A stretch of 64,000 nt of DNA from Incurvaria masculella (taxonomy: Eukaryota; Arthropoda; Insecta; Lepidoptera; Incurvariidae), in contig OX335642.1 in assembly GCA_946894095.1 (NCBI GenBank), positions 21,401,021 through 21,465,020 on the forward strand, read 5' to 3'. This document shows, piece by piece, positions 30,901 through 40,735 of the stretch. The notes below the pieces were generated by a model. That model saw only the letters and a program-made list of their open reading frames with translations. It searched no databases and was not told the DNA's origin. Every line of letters begins with the position of its first letter. The first letter of the stretch is position 1. The translations under genes and the position numbers were made by a program.

Positions 30901-33175
30901 GACTTGTGGTGCTACTCTGCTTTATGACACAGGTATGAGGTATGTAGTATGGCACTGTCGTGCTCTGCGTGGGATCCTCAATCATTTCCATGTGATTAAG
31001 GTCAATGTATTCTTGCAAACACTTGTGGTAAGCAATTTTGAGAGTAGGTTTGCGTGACAACCTGTACTCCAGCTGCCGAAGGCGCGATAGCGCGGCGCCG
31101 CGAGAGTCGCCAAGCGCCGGTGCATCAAGCTTGAGTGGAAGGCCCACAACGAAGCGACCGGTACTATCCCGAGTATGCGTTTCGACAAAGATCGTTTCAC
31201 ACAACGAATCCTCGGGTGATATTGGTGGAGTAGAATATATTTCTTCTACTTCCCAGAAGCGCTCCAAATCCATTTCGCGCTCAAAAGAACCAAAACAAGT
31301 GTAAGTTGGCGTCGAGGAAACCAACTCAACTTTACCCATCAAGAGAAAGCCAAACGAGCTGTTCAATGCAGCAGGTGTGCCTGGTGGACCACTTACCCTA
31401 GTGCCTAACATTATCTGAGAGAAAATGTCAGCTCCCAGAAGCAAATCCACAGGTCGAGACTTGAAATAATACGGATCAGCGAGTTCTAAGTTTTGAATAT
31501 GAGGCCAAACAGAACTAGGAATGTTACAAGTCGGCATATCCCCAGTTATTTTGTTAAGTACTACTGCGTCAATATGAAACTTAGGATTTAATTTATTGCG
31601 AGGTGTGATATAAAACGAAACCTCACCTTTGGTTTCCAGAGCTTCCCCGTTTCCTATCCCACACAACGGAGCGAGCATTCGTCTACGTGGTAGACCAAGT
31701 CGCTGAGCGCAGGCTTCCGTAAGGATCGAAGTTTGCGATCCCGAGTCTACAATGCATCGCAGGGTGAACGCCTTGTCGTGGACGTGAACATCCACCAACG
31801 CTGTCGATAAAAGCACTGTGGTGCGACGACCGACAGATGCTCTCGCGGTAGCGGCCCCGCTGGGTCCGCTGCTAGCTAAGGATGTGAGAGCGTTTACACT
31901 GTCGACTGGGGAGGCCGCGCACGCGTTAGAAAGCGTGTGAGGGTGTGGGGAAACTTCATTCGCAGCTACTACATGGTCTCCACGAGATGGAAAATGAAGA
32001 AGCGAATGATGGGACTTGTAACAAGTCCTGCACGAGTATGATGACTTGCAAACATCGACACTGTGACCAAAGTTAAGGCAATTAATGCAAAGGCTTTTTT
32101 GCTTTACCATATCAAACCGGGCCTGAGGAGTAAGCTGTAGAAACTCAGAACACTTACTCACGATGAAGTGAGTAGTCGAGTTACAGCATGGGCACCTTTT
32201 ATTCGGTTTCGATACACCAGCACATAAGCTCGCCTCCGCCACACGCTTGGGCGGCGGCGGGTTAGTGCGTTTAGGTATCGTGCGCTCGCGCTCTGTTTGC
32301 ATGTCAGACGTTTGCATAACTTCGTTAGCTGACAAATCCTTCTGTAAAAAGTCGACAAGCTCTGACACTTTCGGAATGTCTGAAGGAGTTGTGAGACTAA
32401 GCTCGAAACGACGCCTAACTTCAGCACCGATTTTTCTGAGAAGAATTTGCAGTAGAATGAAACTCCATTCATTTACAGGAAACTTCATCATTTTTAAAGC
32501 AGTAACATTTTCGTAATAAATGTTCAAAATGTTACGTAATGTTTGAGTGTTTTTACCGGTGATCGGTTCAATATCGAGAATTTTGTCCAAATGTTTCGCT
32601 GCAATGATCCGCTGATTGCTGTATCGGGTCGTTAGAATCTCGATAGCACCTGCATAATTTTCCGATGTCACAGGTATCGATTTTATAAGATTCTGCGGTT
32701 CTCCCTTCAAAGACAACAATAGGTATCTAAATTTTTCAATGTCCGAGAGATTTATATTGGCGTGGACAAGGGAGGTGAACAGATCAAAATATGAATTGAA
32801 ATCTGTTACAGTTCCTGAGAATGTTGGCAAAGGTAAATGAGGCAACTTTATGTTATTTGAAGTGCAACACTCATGTATACTCGACGGAGCATGTACTAAG
32901 CGAGGTTCTGATATTTTAATTTCGTCGACAACGATCTGTATCGCATAATACAAATCCGAAAACCTTTTCCTTTCCTTCAGTTGCTCATCTTTATCGATTG
33001 TTTTCGCCTTAAACAACCCTTTTTCAATCTCCACTTGAACGGTTAAAAGTTCCTTCCGAATGGAAGGCAAATCTTTCATTCGACATTTAAACTCCTTGTC
33101 CTTACTTTTAGAAAGTTGTAATAAATCCTCTAACTGACTAAATATTACATCACGGGCGAACAAATGTCTTTCCAT
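27947..33175 (-). CDS. BEL/Pao Gag-Pol polyprotein
   Basis: An uninterrupted 1742-residue frame carrying Gag and all Pol domains in BEL/Pao order. Residues 1-320 are a helical Gag-like region (DUF1759 type). Two zinc knuckles lie near 327-341 (CPCCNSTTHF) and 362-375 (CINCLNFGHSVDVC). An aspartic protease with Asp-Ser-Gly sits near 475 (CIVDSGSQTS). Reverse transcriptase spans roughly 740-900, with TADIKQMYRQ near 804 and catalytic FVDD near 880 in place of the usual YVDD. RNase H follows from about 1065 (GFADASEKAYAG). The integrase has an H2C2 finger (HLHPGPQ to CVRC) and DDE residues in DFAGP, YSDNGKNF and the segment near GSHFGGLWEAG (about 1440-1557). A DUF5641-type tail closes the protein. 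Gag and Pol share one frame, as is usual in this group. All key catalytic residues I can identify are present. Confidence 0.97.
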   Translation of the reverse strand: MERHLFARDVIFSQLEDLLQLSKSKDKEFKCRMKDLPSIRKELLTVQVEIEKGLFKAKTIDKDEQLKERKRFSDLYYAIQIVVDEIKISEPRLVHAPSSIHECCTSNNIKLPHLPLPTFSGTVTDFNSYFDLFTSLVHANINLSDIEKFRYLLLSLKGEPQNLIKSIPVTSENYAGAIEILTTRYSNQRIIAAKHLDKILDIEPITGKNTQTLRNILNIYYENVTALKMMKFPVNEWSFILLQILLRKIGAEVRRRFELSLTTPSDIPKVSELVDFLQKDLSANEVMQTSDMQTERERTIPKRTNPPPPKRVAEASLCAGVSKPNKRCPCCNSTTHFIVSKCSEFLQLTPQARFDMVKQKSLCINCLNFGHSVDVCKSSYSCRTCYKSHHSLLHFPSRGDHVVAANEVSPHPHTLSNACAASPVDSVNALTSLASSGPSGAATARASVGRRTTVLLSTALVDVHVHDKAFTLRCIVDSGSQTSILTEACAQRLGLPRRRMLAPLCGIGNGEALETKGEVSFYITPRNKLNPKFHIDAVVLNKITGDMPTCNIPSSVWPHIQNLELADPYYFKSRPVDLLLGADIFSQIMLGTRVSGPPGTPAALNSSFGFLLMGKVELVSSTPTYTCFGSFEREMDLERFWEVEEIYSTPPISPEDSLCETIFVETHTRDSTGRFVVGLPLKLDAPALGDSRGAALSRLRQLEYRLSRKPTLKIAYHKCLQEYIDLNHMEMIEDPTQSTTVPYYIPHTCVIKQSSTTSPLRVVFDASCKTSSGTSLNDILLVGPKLQQDIVAVILKFRLHLVVFTADIKQMYRQILIQTEQQDLQRILWRTDPAQPVREYRLRTVTFGVSAAPFLAIRAIRQLACDESSRWPQAARVLLCDIFVDDVVTGADSITAALELKKELNDICAAGCFELRKWTSNYEELVSLDSPMIPKDSNGEREPPVAPDTISFADLDGDSSVKVLGLEWNPQSDCFKYSIKPLERKCTKRAILSEIARIYDPLGWLAPVILYAKHFIQRLWLCGTDWDEIPPVEVIEAWKLFLSELPLLSDVSLPRHILPTHDSVQLIGFADASEKAYAGVIYLRSSDSIGTVHVHLLIAKTKVAPLKRISIPRLELNGALLLAKLIESVQSIYMNLIHLDNIVVFSDSSTVLAWLSSSPHNWKTFVANRVTEIQKRIPSSCWRHVRSSDNPADVASRGALPSALIDHPLWFSGPAWLKDAPDTWPNVVSCARSTEEEKRLHVFSSTTQHYCDLFKRFSSLGRLLRVTAYILRFLKVSSKTGNKFVMVSELQSALKYLVKIVQGTVFGDDIENLKKGKPCSTRLQRLKPFIDSEGLLRVGGRIERSDYLNFEAKHQLILPKEHPLTTLIIDDAHRVHLHPGPQALQYLLLQRFWILSARDIIRQRTHRCVRCFRCRPTSPQPEMASLPAARLNQIRPFIKVGVDFAGPFSTRANKVRNAKVIKSYICLFICMATRAVHLEIVSDLSTDAFLATLRRFCSRRGLCTDIYSDNGKNFVGADKRLKEMYDFLNDNGVNDCIISNGLKQGITWHFSPAYGSHFGGLWEAGVKSSKHHLYRVVGTQILTYDEFHTLLCQIEAMLNSRPLCVLSTDPSDPLPLTPAHFLIGGPLVSLPDMDFNDQVPNRLTRWQLIQQCSQHFWRRWSVEYLHGLQQRGKWTRPDSKAPLTEGTVVLVKDENLPPLQWRLGLVHATHPGSDGVVRVVTLRLGNHLVKRPAVKVCPLPIA

Positions 33176-33722
33176 TTTTATTAAGTGGTCTTAAAATCAA
33201 TTATTCGACAAATATGACCACAAAATATAGGATTTGAAGTTAACTTTAAAAAGTTAACTCGGGCAAACGATTATAAAATTTCAAGTTCGACAACGATCTA
33301 TATGAAGGTAGTTACATATTACGTGTAACTATTTGATAATCTTATCCACACGTGCCATCAAAAGAAATGAAATGGATGAATACTTATTTTAACGGAATGA
33401 TTTAAATGCGACAGCGATAAGAACTCAAATATTCACCCACGAACGAAATGCCTATGTATGCTACGTTACCTACATGTATCGTAACCTGTTACTGCAGATG
33501 AGTAAAGTAGATATGGCGGCCTAGTGTAAGCAATAGTTTATTAGAGTTTAAAACAGAATCAATCAAAGTGTAAAATGTGTTGAGAAAATGTATGTAATGA
33601 TGATATGGATAAAAACAATTTGATCTCGCTACGTGTATAGACCGAGAGACGACAAACGATACAATTTACATCATTAACGGCACATTCTTTACAAACTATT
33701 TTAGAAACGAAAATAAAATTAT
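33176..33722 (-). other. BEL/Pao 5' leader
   Basis: About 550 non-coding bases between the primer-binding site and the Gag ATG, expected to hold packaging and dimerisation signals. I see no ORF of note. Confidence 0.6.
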
Positions 33723-33740
33723 ATCCGGCTCGAAGGACCA
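33723..33740 (-). promoter_or_regulatory. BEL/Pao primer-binding site, tRNA-Tyr type
   Basis: On the minus strand TGGTCCTTCGAGCCGGAT lies six bases after the 5' LTR. Its complement, ATCCGGCTCGAAGGACCA, is the 3' end of insect tRNA-Tyr: CCA tail, an acceptor strand pairing with CCTTCGA, and a CCGGC T-stem strand. First-strand synthesis would start here. Confidence 0.85.
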
Positions 33741-33746
33741 AATTTA

Positions 33747-34203
33747 TGTACGGTATTTTTATAGATTTTGGACTGTATACTCCAGACAAGCATGCGTACC
33801 AACCTTGACTTCCGATTCGGTGCTCTCCTACTCTCAGGCGCCTGGAGTCCGTTGGTTGTTGAAGACACACACACTATCTGGTCCATAGGTTTTCGATAAA
33901 CTTGGTGGTTGGTCCCGTGGGAACGCTGCTGAATCGATCGAATATCGACACATCGACGGCTGGGTTGCGGAACAACACGCGTGCGCTTCGAGTGCGTGAT
34001 GACGAGGACTGCTTGACTGACTCGCAGCCAAGATGGCTCCAAATCGTTCATCTCAGTTAGCACGCATCATTCCAGTAGTATGACAGTCCTTTTTCTATCT
34101 AATAAAAAAATATGAAAGTATAACTAACGAAAAGTTTGGAAAGAAATGTGCCACCAAGATGAATTTGTAATAAACAAATTTGTGAAGTATTTAATACGGA
34201 ACA
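33747..34203 (-). repeat. BEL/Pao 5' LTR
   Basis: 457 bp; expected to hold the promoter for the minus-strand transcript. It is flanked on the outside by the GTCCA target duplication (34204-34208). Confidence 0.97.
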
Positions 34204-34284
34204 GTCCAATCGTTTTCCAATGCAGGTCACAGCTATACGACCGATTATTCGTTCACACTACGCTCACGGCCGACTGAACAGTCC

Positions 34285-34640
34285 GCCGACTGCCATTCGA
34301 GTGCCAGTGTATTTCTTCCCGTGCATGTCGTAAGAGCCGACTAAGGGATTCATCGTTCGTGGCTGGGATTCAACGTTAAACCGTCGGTCCTCTTCATTAC
34401 TTGCTAGGTGGTAGGGTCGATCCGACCAGGTTGGCACCATCGCATTGAATGAACGATGGTGGAAGCGGCAATACAAATTGTCCGTGTTTTCCATCCAGTT
34501 CCATCTTCACCTCCATGTCCAGTTCATTATAGCTGTGCAATAAAAGGAAGGTCCTGCCAAAACACCTAGGTCCGATGAGGTGTGTTGGGCTAATATCAAG
34601 ACGTAGGTGTGGTATTAGCCATTCATGTCCAGTCACATAA
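34285..34640 (+). repeat. Family B SINE copy, sense on plus strand
   Basis: Runs from a GTGCATGTCGTAAGAGCC region through CTAGGTGGTAGGGTCGA and TTGTCCGTGTTTTCCATCC to CATTCATGTCCAGTCACATA and an A-rich end near 34640. No clear tRNA head. Confidence 0.7.
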
Positions 34641-34680
34641 AATTATCCTCCACCGCCGCTACAACAAACGTGATGCCGCC

Positions 34681-34822
34681 ATGATTGGCGACGAATATAC
34701 AGACGCTCTTATTGAAGAAATTTAAAATCGGCCAGTGCTTTACAATAAACAACTAAAAGACTACAGTAATTGTGTAAAGAAAAAAAGTTTATGGGTGGAA
34801 GTTTACGTAGCTATTACTGGCG
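34681..34822 (+). pseudogene. MADF-domain fragment with in-frame stop
   Basis: Reads MIGDEYTDALIEEI, stop, then NRPVLYNKQLKDYSNCVKKK and SLWVEVYVAI. MADF domains, DNA-binding Myb-like folds found in transcription factors and in partner proteins of PIF/Harbinger transposons, share the pattern LI--I---P-LY------Y------W-E. The stop lies where a Gln (CAA to TAA) would fit, so the copy is probably dead, or the fragment is a decayed exon. Confidence 0.45.
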
Positions 34823-35121
34823 TTTTGATATATCCCGAAAACAAAACTGTAGAGAGGATGCACCCAATATTGTCTTCTTCTTTTTTCTTTTAAATTCGTC
34901 TTCTGAGACGAAGGGCTAGTGCACACACAACGGCCACTGCTACGGAATCCATGACCGTTAAACTCTCCTCGTCGCTTGAAATGGCGCGTGTCAGGCCGAC
35001 AAATATGTCGTATATCGTTCGTGTGCTCATCCATCACCATACATTTTTATATCGCACCGAAAATCACACGACAGTCAGACCACAGTCGATGTTGTTTCAT
35101 GACACGTTTCGGACATGTTTC

Positions 35122-35139
35122 GGACCAAACGTTTGGTCC
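35122..35139. repeat. Perfect 18-bp palindrome
   Basis: GGACCAAACGTTTGGTCC is exactly self-complementary, in a stretch with repeated TTTCGGAC. Confidence 0.85.
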
Positions 35140-35199
35140 ATCATCAGCCATGCGGCGGCGGCGGTCAATAGGGAACTGTCAGCTTGAGGTATTCCGCCG

Positions 35200-37110
35200 T
35201 TGACGAAGATTTGTGTTAGGTTAGTGTTGGGGGTTAGGTTAGTCAGCGAAGAAACTTGGTCTGCGTTCCGAAGGTGAGGTGATATGCAGTACGCACTGAC
35301 GGTGTCTTGGGCGGTACTGTTTTTATTCTCTTCTCTTCGTCAGAGCGAAGCCAACACCGGATTCCATACAGACGATAACTTAAAAGAGTCCTCTCTATTG
35401 AAGTTTCTTTATTTCGAGATTTCTATGTACTCACGGACTAAGCGAGGAATATTCTTGCTTGAAGTCCCTGAGCTACAGACGGTTTGTGGGGTCGCTCAGT
35501 CGGTTCTACATGACGCTGCTCTCTGGAACTTGCATCCCTTATTCCTACCCATCCTATGCATCCTTCCGGAGCACCCGCCGCAGATAATCAGAGCACCCCT
35601 TTGGTCCTCAGCACAGGATGGTTTTTCATAAAAAAGTAGTAAAACGACCTGATGCGCGATTCTCTATTCTATGGGTTCGGTGTGATAAAGGAATAAGTTC
35701 GTGTACCATAAAATAATACTTTTTTAACAACAAATGTTTTTATCTCGTGATTTAAATGGGTTTTTGCAAGATGGAAAATTTAATGAACCTTGAGGCGAAA
35801 TAATTTAAAAATACAAATGTTTTAATAACAGCTTTAATCTTTTAATAATGTTTGTTTGCGTCGTAATACAAAGCGGCATGTTGGCACCGCGAGCGCCTCC
35901 GAGCACGAAACGTGCTGATTCATTGAATATTAGTGAGCTAGTGAGCGATGACCTGCCCGCCAGCAGCGCCAGGTGAGTGTGTCACTGTGAAAATATAGCT
36001 TCCACTACCTTTGTCATATAACACCATATAACACTCATTAATAAACTAGTCGCATTTATTTCATCAATTGCTTGTTGGTTGCAGCCCTTTATGCAGCGCA
36101 TCCGTTACTTTAACTATAAATCACCTATCAAGCTCCTTATGTTTTCGTGTAATGTGATAAAAAATATTTCTTATAAATTCTAGAACACCGTACTTAAAAT
36201 CTGATTAGTTGTCCGTATATTCGCAATTTTTTTAAATCATTACTCACCCAGAAACGTGTTTTCTTGCATTTGTGATGCATCAGAATCAAAATATGATGTT
36301 CAGATTTTTCTGCGAGAGGACAGTATGCATGATCCACATGACGAAAATAGTCAAGAACAAATCAATATCAAGATCGTTCAATATCAAATCAATATCAAGA
36401 ACTTTAACGCTCGCTTTAACGCAAGTGGAGCCACCGAAAAAATAAGTTTTTGTTAATAATAAGGTTTTTTATCCTTCTGATTTATGATTTTGATATGATA
36501 ACAACAATCAGAAGCAGATCTCGCATGCGTCACCTAGGTCCTCTTCAACCACATCGACCTTTTTTTTTGGTATCTGTCCAGTGTAAACATTTGCCAATTT
36601 CAAGTTTCACTTCTTCATTCTTGAATTCTTGAATGACTTCTCACTAGTAACTCAACTAGGATTATTTTCTGGAAACGCCGTATTGTTGACGTTTTTAAAA
36701 AACCAAGCGCAGTGGTAATTCTTCACAGACAACCATATCGAAACGTTAGTATAACAATTTTTCGTTAGATAGCAAATCATGTCCTCACGATCGGTACAAA
36801 CCTTCGTCCAAGCTAATCTTAGTTGAAACCACTTTTATGTGTTTTTATTATTATTTGACAAACATTTGTGTTTACACCGATGTTACACTTAAAAGCACTA
36901 AGAACGTTTAGCCTAGTGGTTAACAACTGTAGATTCTTGTGTTGGACACAGCTGGTTTAAAAAATATAGGCGAACAGAAAATATTCATGCATAGTAAAAC
37001 GACTCTTCTATGCGCTATTCTCTATGGTTTTCCATTCCAATTCCTATTTTTATTTTATCGTCGCATTGCATCGCCATCACCAGGTGTAGCCATCGCCTCT
37101 TCAATGTAGC
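35200..37110. other. No gene recognised; SINE-head-like sequence near 36905
   Basis: Frames of 60-115 codons occur (for example at 35284-35631) without domains or splice support. A short run of ATCAATATCAAG repeats lies near 36358-36405. At about 36905, GTTTAGCCTAGTGGTTAAC resembles a pol III A box. A convincing B box does not follow. Confidence 0.4.
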
Positions 37111-37114
37111 CGTG

Positions 37115-37395
37115 CTTATTTTTTTATGTAACTGGTCATGAATCGCTACTCCTAGTCATGTTATTAGCCCAACCTTTTACTTGGAAACTAGGTGTCACGC
37201 CATGACCTCCCTTATGTTGCACACAGAACTGGATGGAATACACGGACAATTTTCATTGCGGCTTCGACCATCGTGACTAATCAAAACCCTTGGTCGGCTC
37301 TTACGACACGCACCCGAAACCCACATATAACAATATATTATATTGGTAAAGTCCTTGCATGGCCCTAATTCCTTCGGGAATGTTGTGTGTTGAGC
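37115..37395 (-). repeat. Family B SINE copy, rearranged
   Basis: Starts with a T-run and ATGTAACTGGTCATGAATCG, includes ATACACGGACAATTTTCATT, and closes with an inverted piece CTAATTCCTTCGGGAATG. Two family B fragments may be joined head to head. Confidence 0.6.
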
Positions 37396-37815
37396 GTGGT
37401 AGCAGCTTCCGTGGTAGTAGCTATCCATGCCCAATTCAATAAAAACTGGAACCAAAAAGTTGGTGATAGTGGCTTTTGCTTCAAGATCAGTTTGCAATGG
37501 TTCCGAGACCAAAACCTAAGTATTGGCACTATTGTGCTATTGCTCCATTTGGGGGTAAAGTTGCGATTTGCGATGGTACATGCAGGATGCAGACAACACT
37601 AAACGTATCCGTTGAATGACGAACCCTAAATTTAGCTCGCTCGGCCGCCGAATAGTTTAGCGAATAAAAACCAGTCGGACGTGTTTGAGCTCTTAGTTCA
37701 CTTTTATTATTTCGCGTTGCGGCCTTGACTTTTGAGCCGCGGTTCGGACAGTTTCAGTTTAAATTTCTTTATTTCGTCCATTAGATCTCAAATTAACTCG
37801 GATTCGTTACTTTTT

Positions 37816-38058
37816 TTGGGTTCCGTACCCAAAAGGGTGCCAACGGAATCCTATTACTAAGCCTCCGCTGTCCGTCCGTTCGTCCATCCGTCCGTCCGTC
37901 TGACACAGGGCTGTATCTCGTGAACCGTAATAGGTAGGTCAATTTTAAAAATATTAAAAAATAAAGGGGGCCCATATACAAAAAAGTATTTTTTTTGTAT
38001 TAAATCTTTTACGATGGTACGGAACCCTTCGTGTGCGAGTCCGACTCGTTTTCTTTTT
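37816..38058 (-). repeat. Family A repeat, copy 6
   Basis: From GGGTTCCGTACCCAAAAGGG to GGAACCCTTCGTGTGCGAGTC; (GTCC)n near 37870-37900. The outer head is degraded. Confidence 0.85.
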
Positions 38059-38324
38059 CTGGCGGTGCAATTACTTCTTGAGAAGAAGAATTGACAAGAA
38101 ACTTCGCGCTGCATAACTTTATGATGGTATACATACATACGATGAACCACTCCAAAATCATGGATTGGTATTTCTTTATAGGAAAGTTATTTTTTTCATA
38201 CTAAACTAAATCTAAATATTTATAGAAAAAAAACACCAACGGGAGCGTTCGAGAGGGGATAATGCTACGCCCTAGTCGATACGATCCATATATATATATA
38301 TATGTATATACTCGACTACATCTA

Positions 38325-38425
38325 GGCCGTTCACTGTTAGTACCAGATTAGCAACGGACTAACCAAGCAAAAACCGGTTTATTCCGGCGTATTAAAGTTA
38401 GTCCGCCCACTCTGAATACGGCTGT
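38325..38425. mobile_element. TIR element, family E, empty-site copy
   Basis: Contains CGGACTAACCAAGCAAAAAC, CGGTTTATTCCGGCG and the right terminus CCCACTCTGAATACGGCTG. The same sequence at 40428-40735 is interrupted by element D. Confidence 0.65.
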
Positions 38426-38526
38426 AAATATTTTCTTTTTTTTTCGTTTTCGTTTTTGACTGTTAATGTTATAGGTATTCTGTGCTAAATTTACTATTTT
38501 TCAAACATAAAAATTTCGTAATTTTT

Positions 38527-38788
38527 TAGGGTTCCGTACCCAAAGGGTGAAAACGGAACCCTATTACTAAGCCTCCGCTGTCCATCCGTCCGTCCGTCCG
38601 TCTGTCACAGGGCTGTATCGGGAAAGGAATATGTATTTATTTTGCCGCTAAAGCAACAAATAGGTAAAATAAAAAAATAATAAAAATTAAGGGGTTACAA
38701 AAAACGTGATTTTTTCGTGTTAAATATTGTACGATGGTACGGAACCCTACCCTTCGTGTGCGAATCCGACTCGCACTTGGCCGGTTTT
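38527..38788 (-). repeat. Family A repeat, copy 7
   Basis: Full range from TTAGGGTTCCGTACCCAAAG to the inverted head CGCACTTGGCCGGTTTTTT. Confidence 0.9.
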
Positions 38789-39321
38789 TTTATATTTTAA
38801 TTAAACCATTGCCTTCATACAATTACAGAATGAAGGTTTCTCTTTGATTGATCCGGTATTTTTTAAATTACCTACCTTCTACTTACCTACCTTGCCGACT
38901 TTTCTGTTAGCCTTCCCATTGAAATGTCAAGCCCCAACGAAGTGGTTGAACTTGACAGCAGTGAACGTTATTGTTTGTTTTTTTTTTTAAATAAGTTTAA
39001 GTTTAAGTAATTTATAAATATTCTGTGGTATCTGTGCTGTCACCGCCACGTATTCCCATGTCGACAGATTGTCTCTGCTTCCAGTGCAACAAGTTGAGAA
39101 TACGCAAACAGTCTAATGTAAACTGAAGAAAAAAACTTTTTTTTTAACCTCGATTTGAACTAATGTGTTGCAGGTATTTTTTTTTATAAAAAAATTCTGT
39201 TGCAGATAATGTAGGAGTCGGATAATGTTAGCACCGCATAATTATAGTTTCTTGTGTTAGGTATTTATCCTTACCGTAAAGAGTCCGTTCCTAAATATTT
39301 CATGATTTAGGATATAGACTA

Positions 39322-39868
39322 GGAGGCCGCGACAAAAATGGTAACGATAACGTAAATGGCTGAAACTGGGTTCACAGGATAAAGACCAACCTTATGAAGC
39401 TAAATGTGTCAGTCTGCCTGTTCCAAGTGGTTGCGTTACGTATATAAGGCGCCTTAAAAATTAGTTATGGTGACAAAAAATATATATAATAAAGTAAATG
39501 GATGCAAATGACGAAGCATGAAAGTATCAGTACATACTTGGTTAGCAATACAAACACTGAACAAATTGTTGCTTGCATTTCGTAGTTATAGGCGATTTAG
39601 GTTACAGATATAACTTTAGGTATATTTAAGTATTTAATTTAAAAATCGACCTGTTATTGTTGCATAATTAATAGGTATCAATGTTTCTAGACAATCAGTA
39701 TATTTATCAGCAGGTACATACCAACATCTATTTTATATAGCCAGTGTAGATAACGCAACCACTTGGCGCAGGCAGACTGACATATTAAGCATCAGAGGGT
39801 TGGTTTCTAACATGTGAACCCAAATTCAGCCATTTACCTTATCGTGACTAAAAATGTCGTGACCTCCC
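39322..39868. mobile_element. Long-TIR element, family J, copy 1
   Basis: Left arm from GGAGGCCGCGACAAAAATGG through GTAAATGGCTGAAACTGGG to CAAGTGGTTGCGTTA. The right arm is its inverse, ending TGTCGTGACCTCC. The arms are about 130 bp. The interior is AT-rich with no transposase. A close relative is at 50199-50744. Confidence 0.8.
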
Positions 39869-39895
39869 GGAATAATAGGACTTGTCTTATCCTAT

Positions 39896-40010
39896 CTCCG
39901 TCGCGTGTCGCCGCGTTCGTCGTCTCGTCGTCGTCGCCGCGCGCCGCTGCGGTCGCGTGCGGTGCGGAGCGGCGACGCACGGGGCGGGCGGTTATGGCGT
40001 GTGGGCCCTA
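39896..40010. promoter_or_regulatory. CpG-rich GTC-repeat island
   Basis: TCGTCGTCTCGTCGTCGTCG and GCGGAGCGGCGACGCACGGG sit in AT-rich DNA. It could be a promoter or first exon of a gene whose other exons I cannot see. Confidence 0.25.
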
Positions 40011-40427
40011 CTCGGCTTACATTCATATTTACTCATTCATTAGTACGTGGGTTATTCATAGATTTCCTTGAAAAAAATTTGTAGGTGTTACTACGCGAGA
40101 GCGCGACGGCGATAATCATTAGAGCGCGTGCGAGCAAGACGGATATAAAATGCGGATGGATGTGGGTGTGCACTGCTTGCATATGTTTGTTCCTGAGGTG
40201 GTGGCCTATGAAACTTCCTCGTGGCACTCTTCTCAATACTACAGTGTTCGTCGACGTGTAGCCACGAGGTGGCGGCTGATAGACATCCGTTGCTATTTCA
40301 GACAGGTTTACGCGAACGTAAATGTCGTAAGAGCCGTGGGTTGTTTAGGTTTACCGGCTTAGCAAATCTATTCGGGTGTTGAGCATAACTTGTAAGTAGG
40401 CAAATCGTTTGTAATAAGGAACATCTA

Positions 40428-40735
40428 CAGTCGTATTCAGAGAGGACCTGTCAAAACTTAGTACGAGATTAACCGGACTAACCATACAAAAACCGGTTTA
40501 GCCTCGATTGCACGAAGCGACGGACGAGTTAATCAATGTTCAAACACGTCACTTTTAGTTAACCGCACGGAGATGCTTCCATACAGTGCATACAAAGTGA
40601 CGTGTTTAATCATACGTAGACGTTGATTTTGATTTTTTGTGCTTTCGTCAATGATTATGGCTTTCGTGCACTCGGCCCTTAGTCCGGCGCATCAAAGTTA
40701 GCCTGCCCACTCTGAATAAAGCTGCTAAAGTTTAT
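40428..40735. mobile_element. TIR element, family E, carrying a nested element D
   Basis: Termini AGTCGTATTCAGAGAGG and the approximate inverse CCCACTCTGAATAAAGCT. Removing 40501-40678 and one TTA restores the sequence seen at 38370-38425. Confidence 0.75.
40501..40678. mobile_element. Element D, 178-bp MITE with TTA target duplication
   Basis: Flanked by TTA at 40498-40500 and 40679-40681. The termini GCCTCGATTGCACGAA and (inverse) GGGCCGAGTGCACGAA match at 12 of 16 positions. A 3-bp TTA/TAA duplication fits PIF/Harbinger-type MITEs. Relatives are at 60789-60920 and 62572-62629. Confidence 0.75.

Larger units (their letters stand above)
27387..34203 (-). mobile_element. Full-length BEL/Pao LTR retrotransposon
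   Basis: A complete 6817-bp element on the minus strand. The 5' LTR is 34203-33747, the primer-binding site 33740-33723, Gag-Pol 33175-27947 and the 3' LTR 27843-27387. The LTRs are 457 bp each, start TG and end CA, and differ only at two adjacent bases (CTGACTAC against CTGTATAC). The 5-bp target duplication GTCCA is present at 27382-27386 and 34204-34208, the size expected for BEL/Pao integrases. The single open frame has no stop or frameshift. No envelope-like frame follows Pol. By structure this is a young insertion and a candidate source copy. Confidence 0.97.

Noticed and set aside
27995..32516. Plus-strand frames within the BEL/Pao element
   Set aside because: Antisense shadows of Gag-Pol without domain signatures.
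35284..35631. 115-codon plus-strand frame with a hydrophobic start like a signal peptide
   Set aside because: No domain, splice support or convincing codon use; left unannotated.
36904..36960. Possible tRNA gene or SINE head
   Set aside because: The A-box-like TTAGCCTAGTGGTTA is present, but no acceptable B box or cloverleaf follows.
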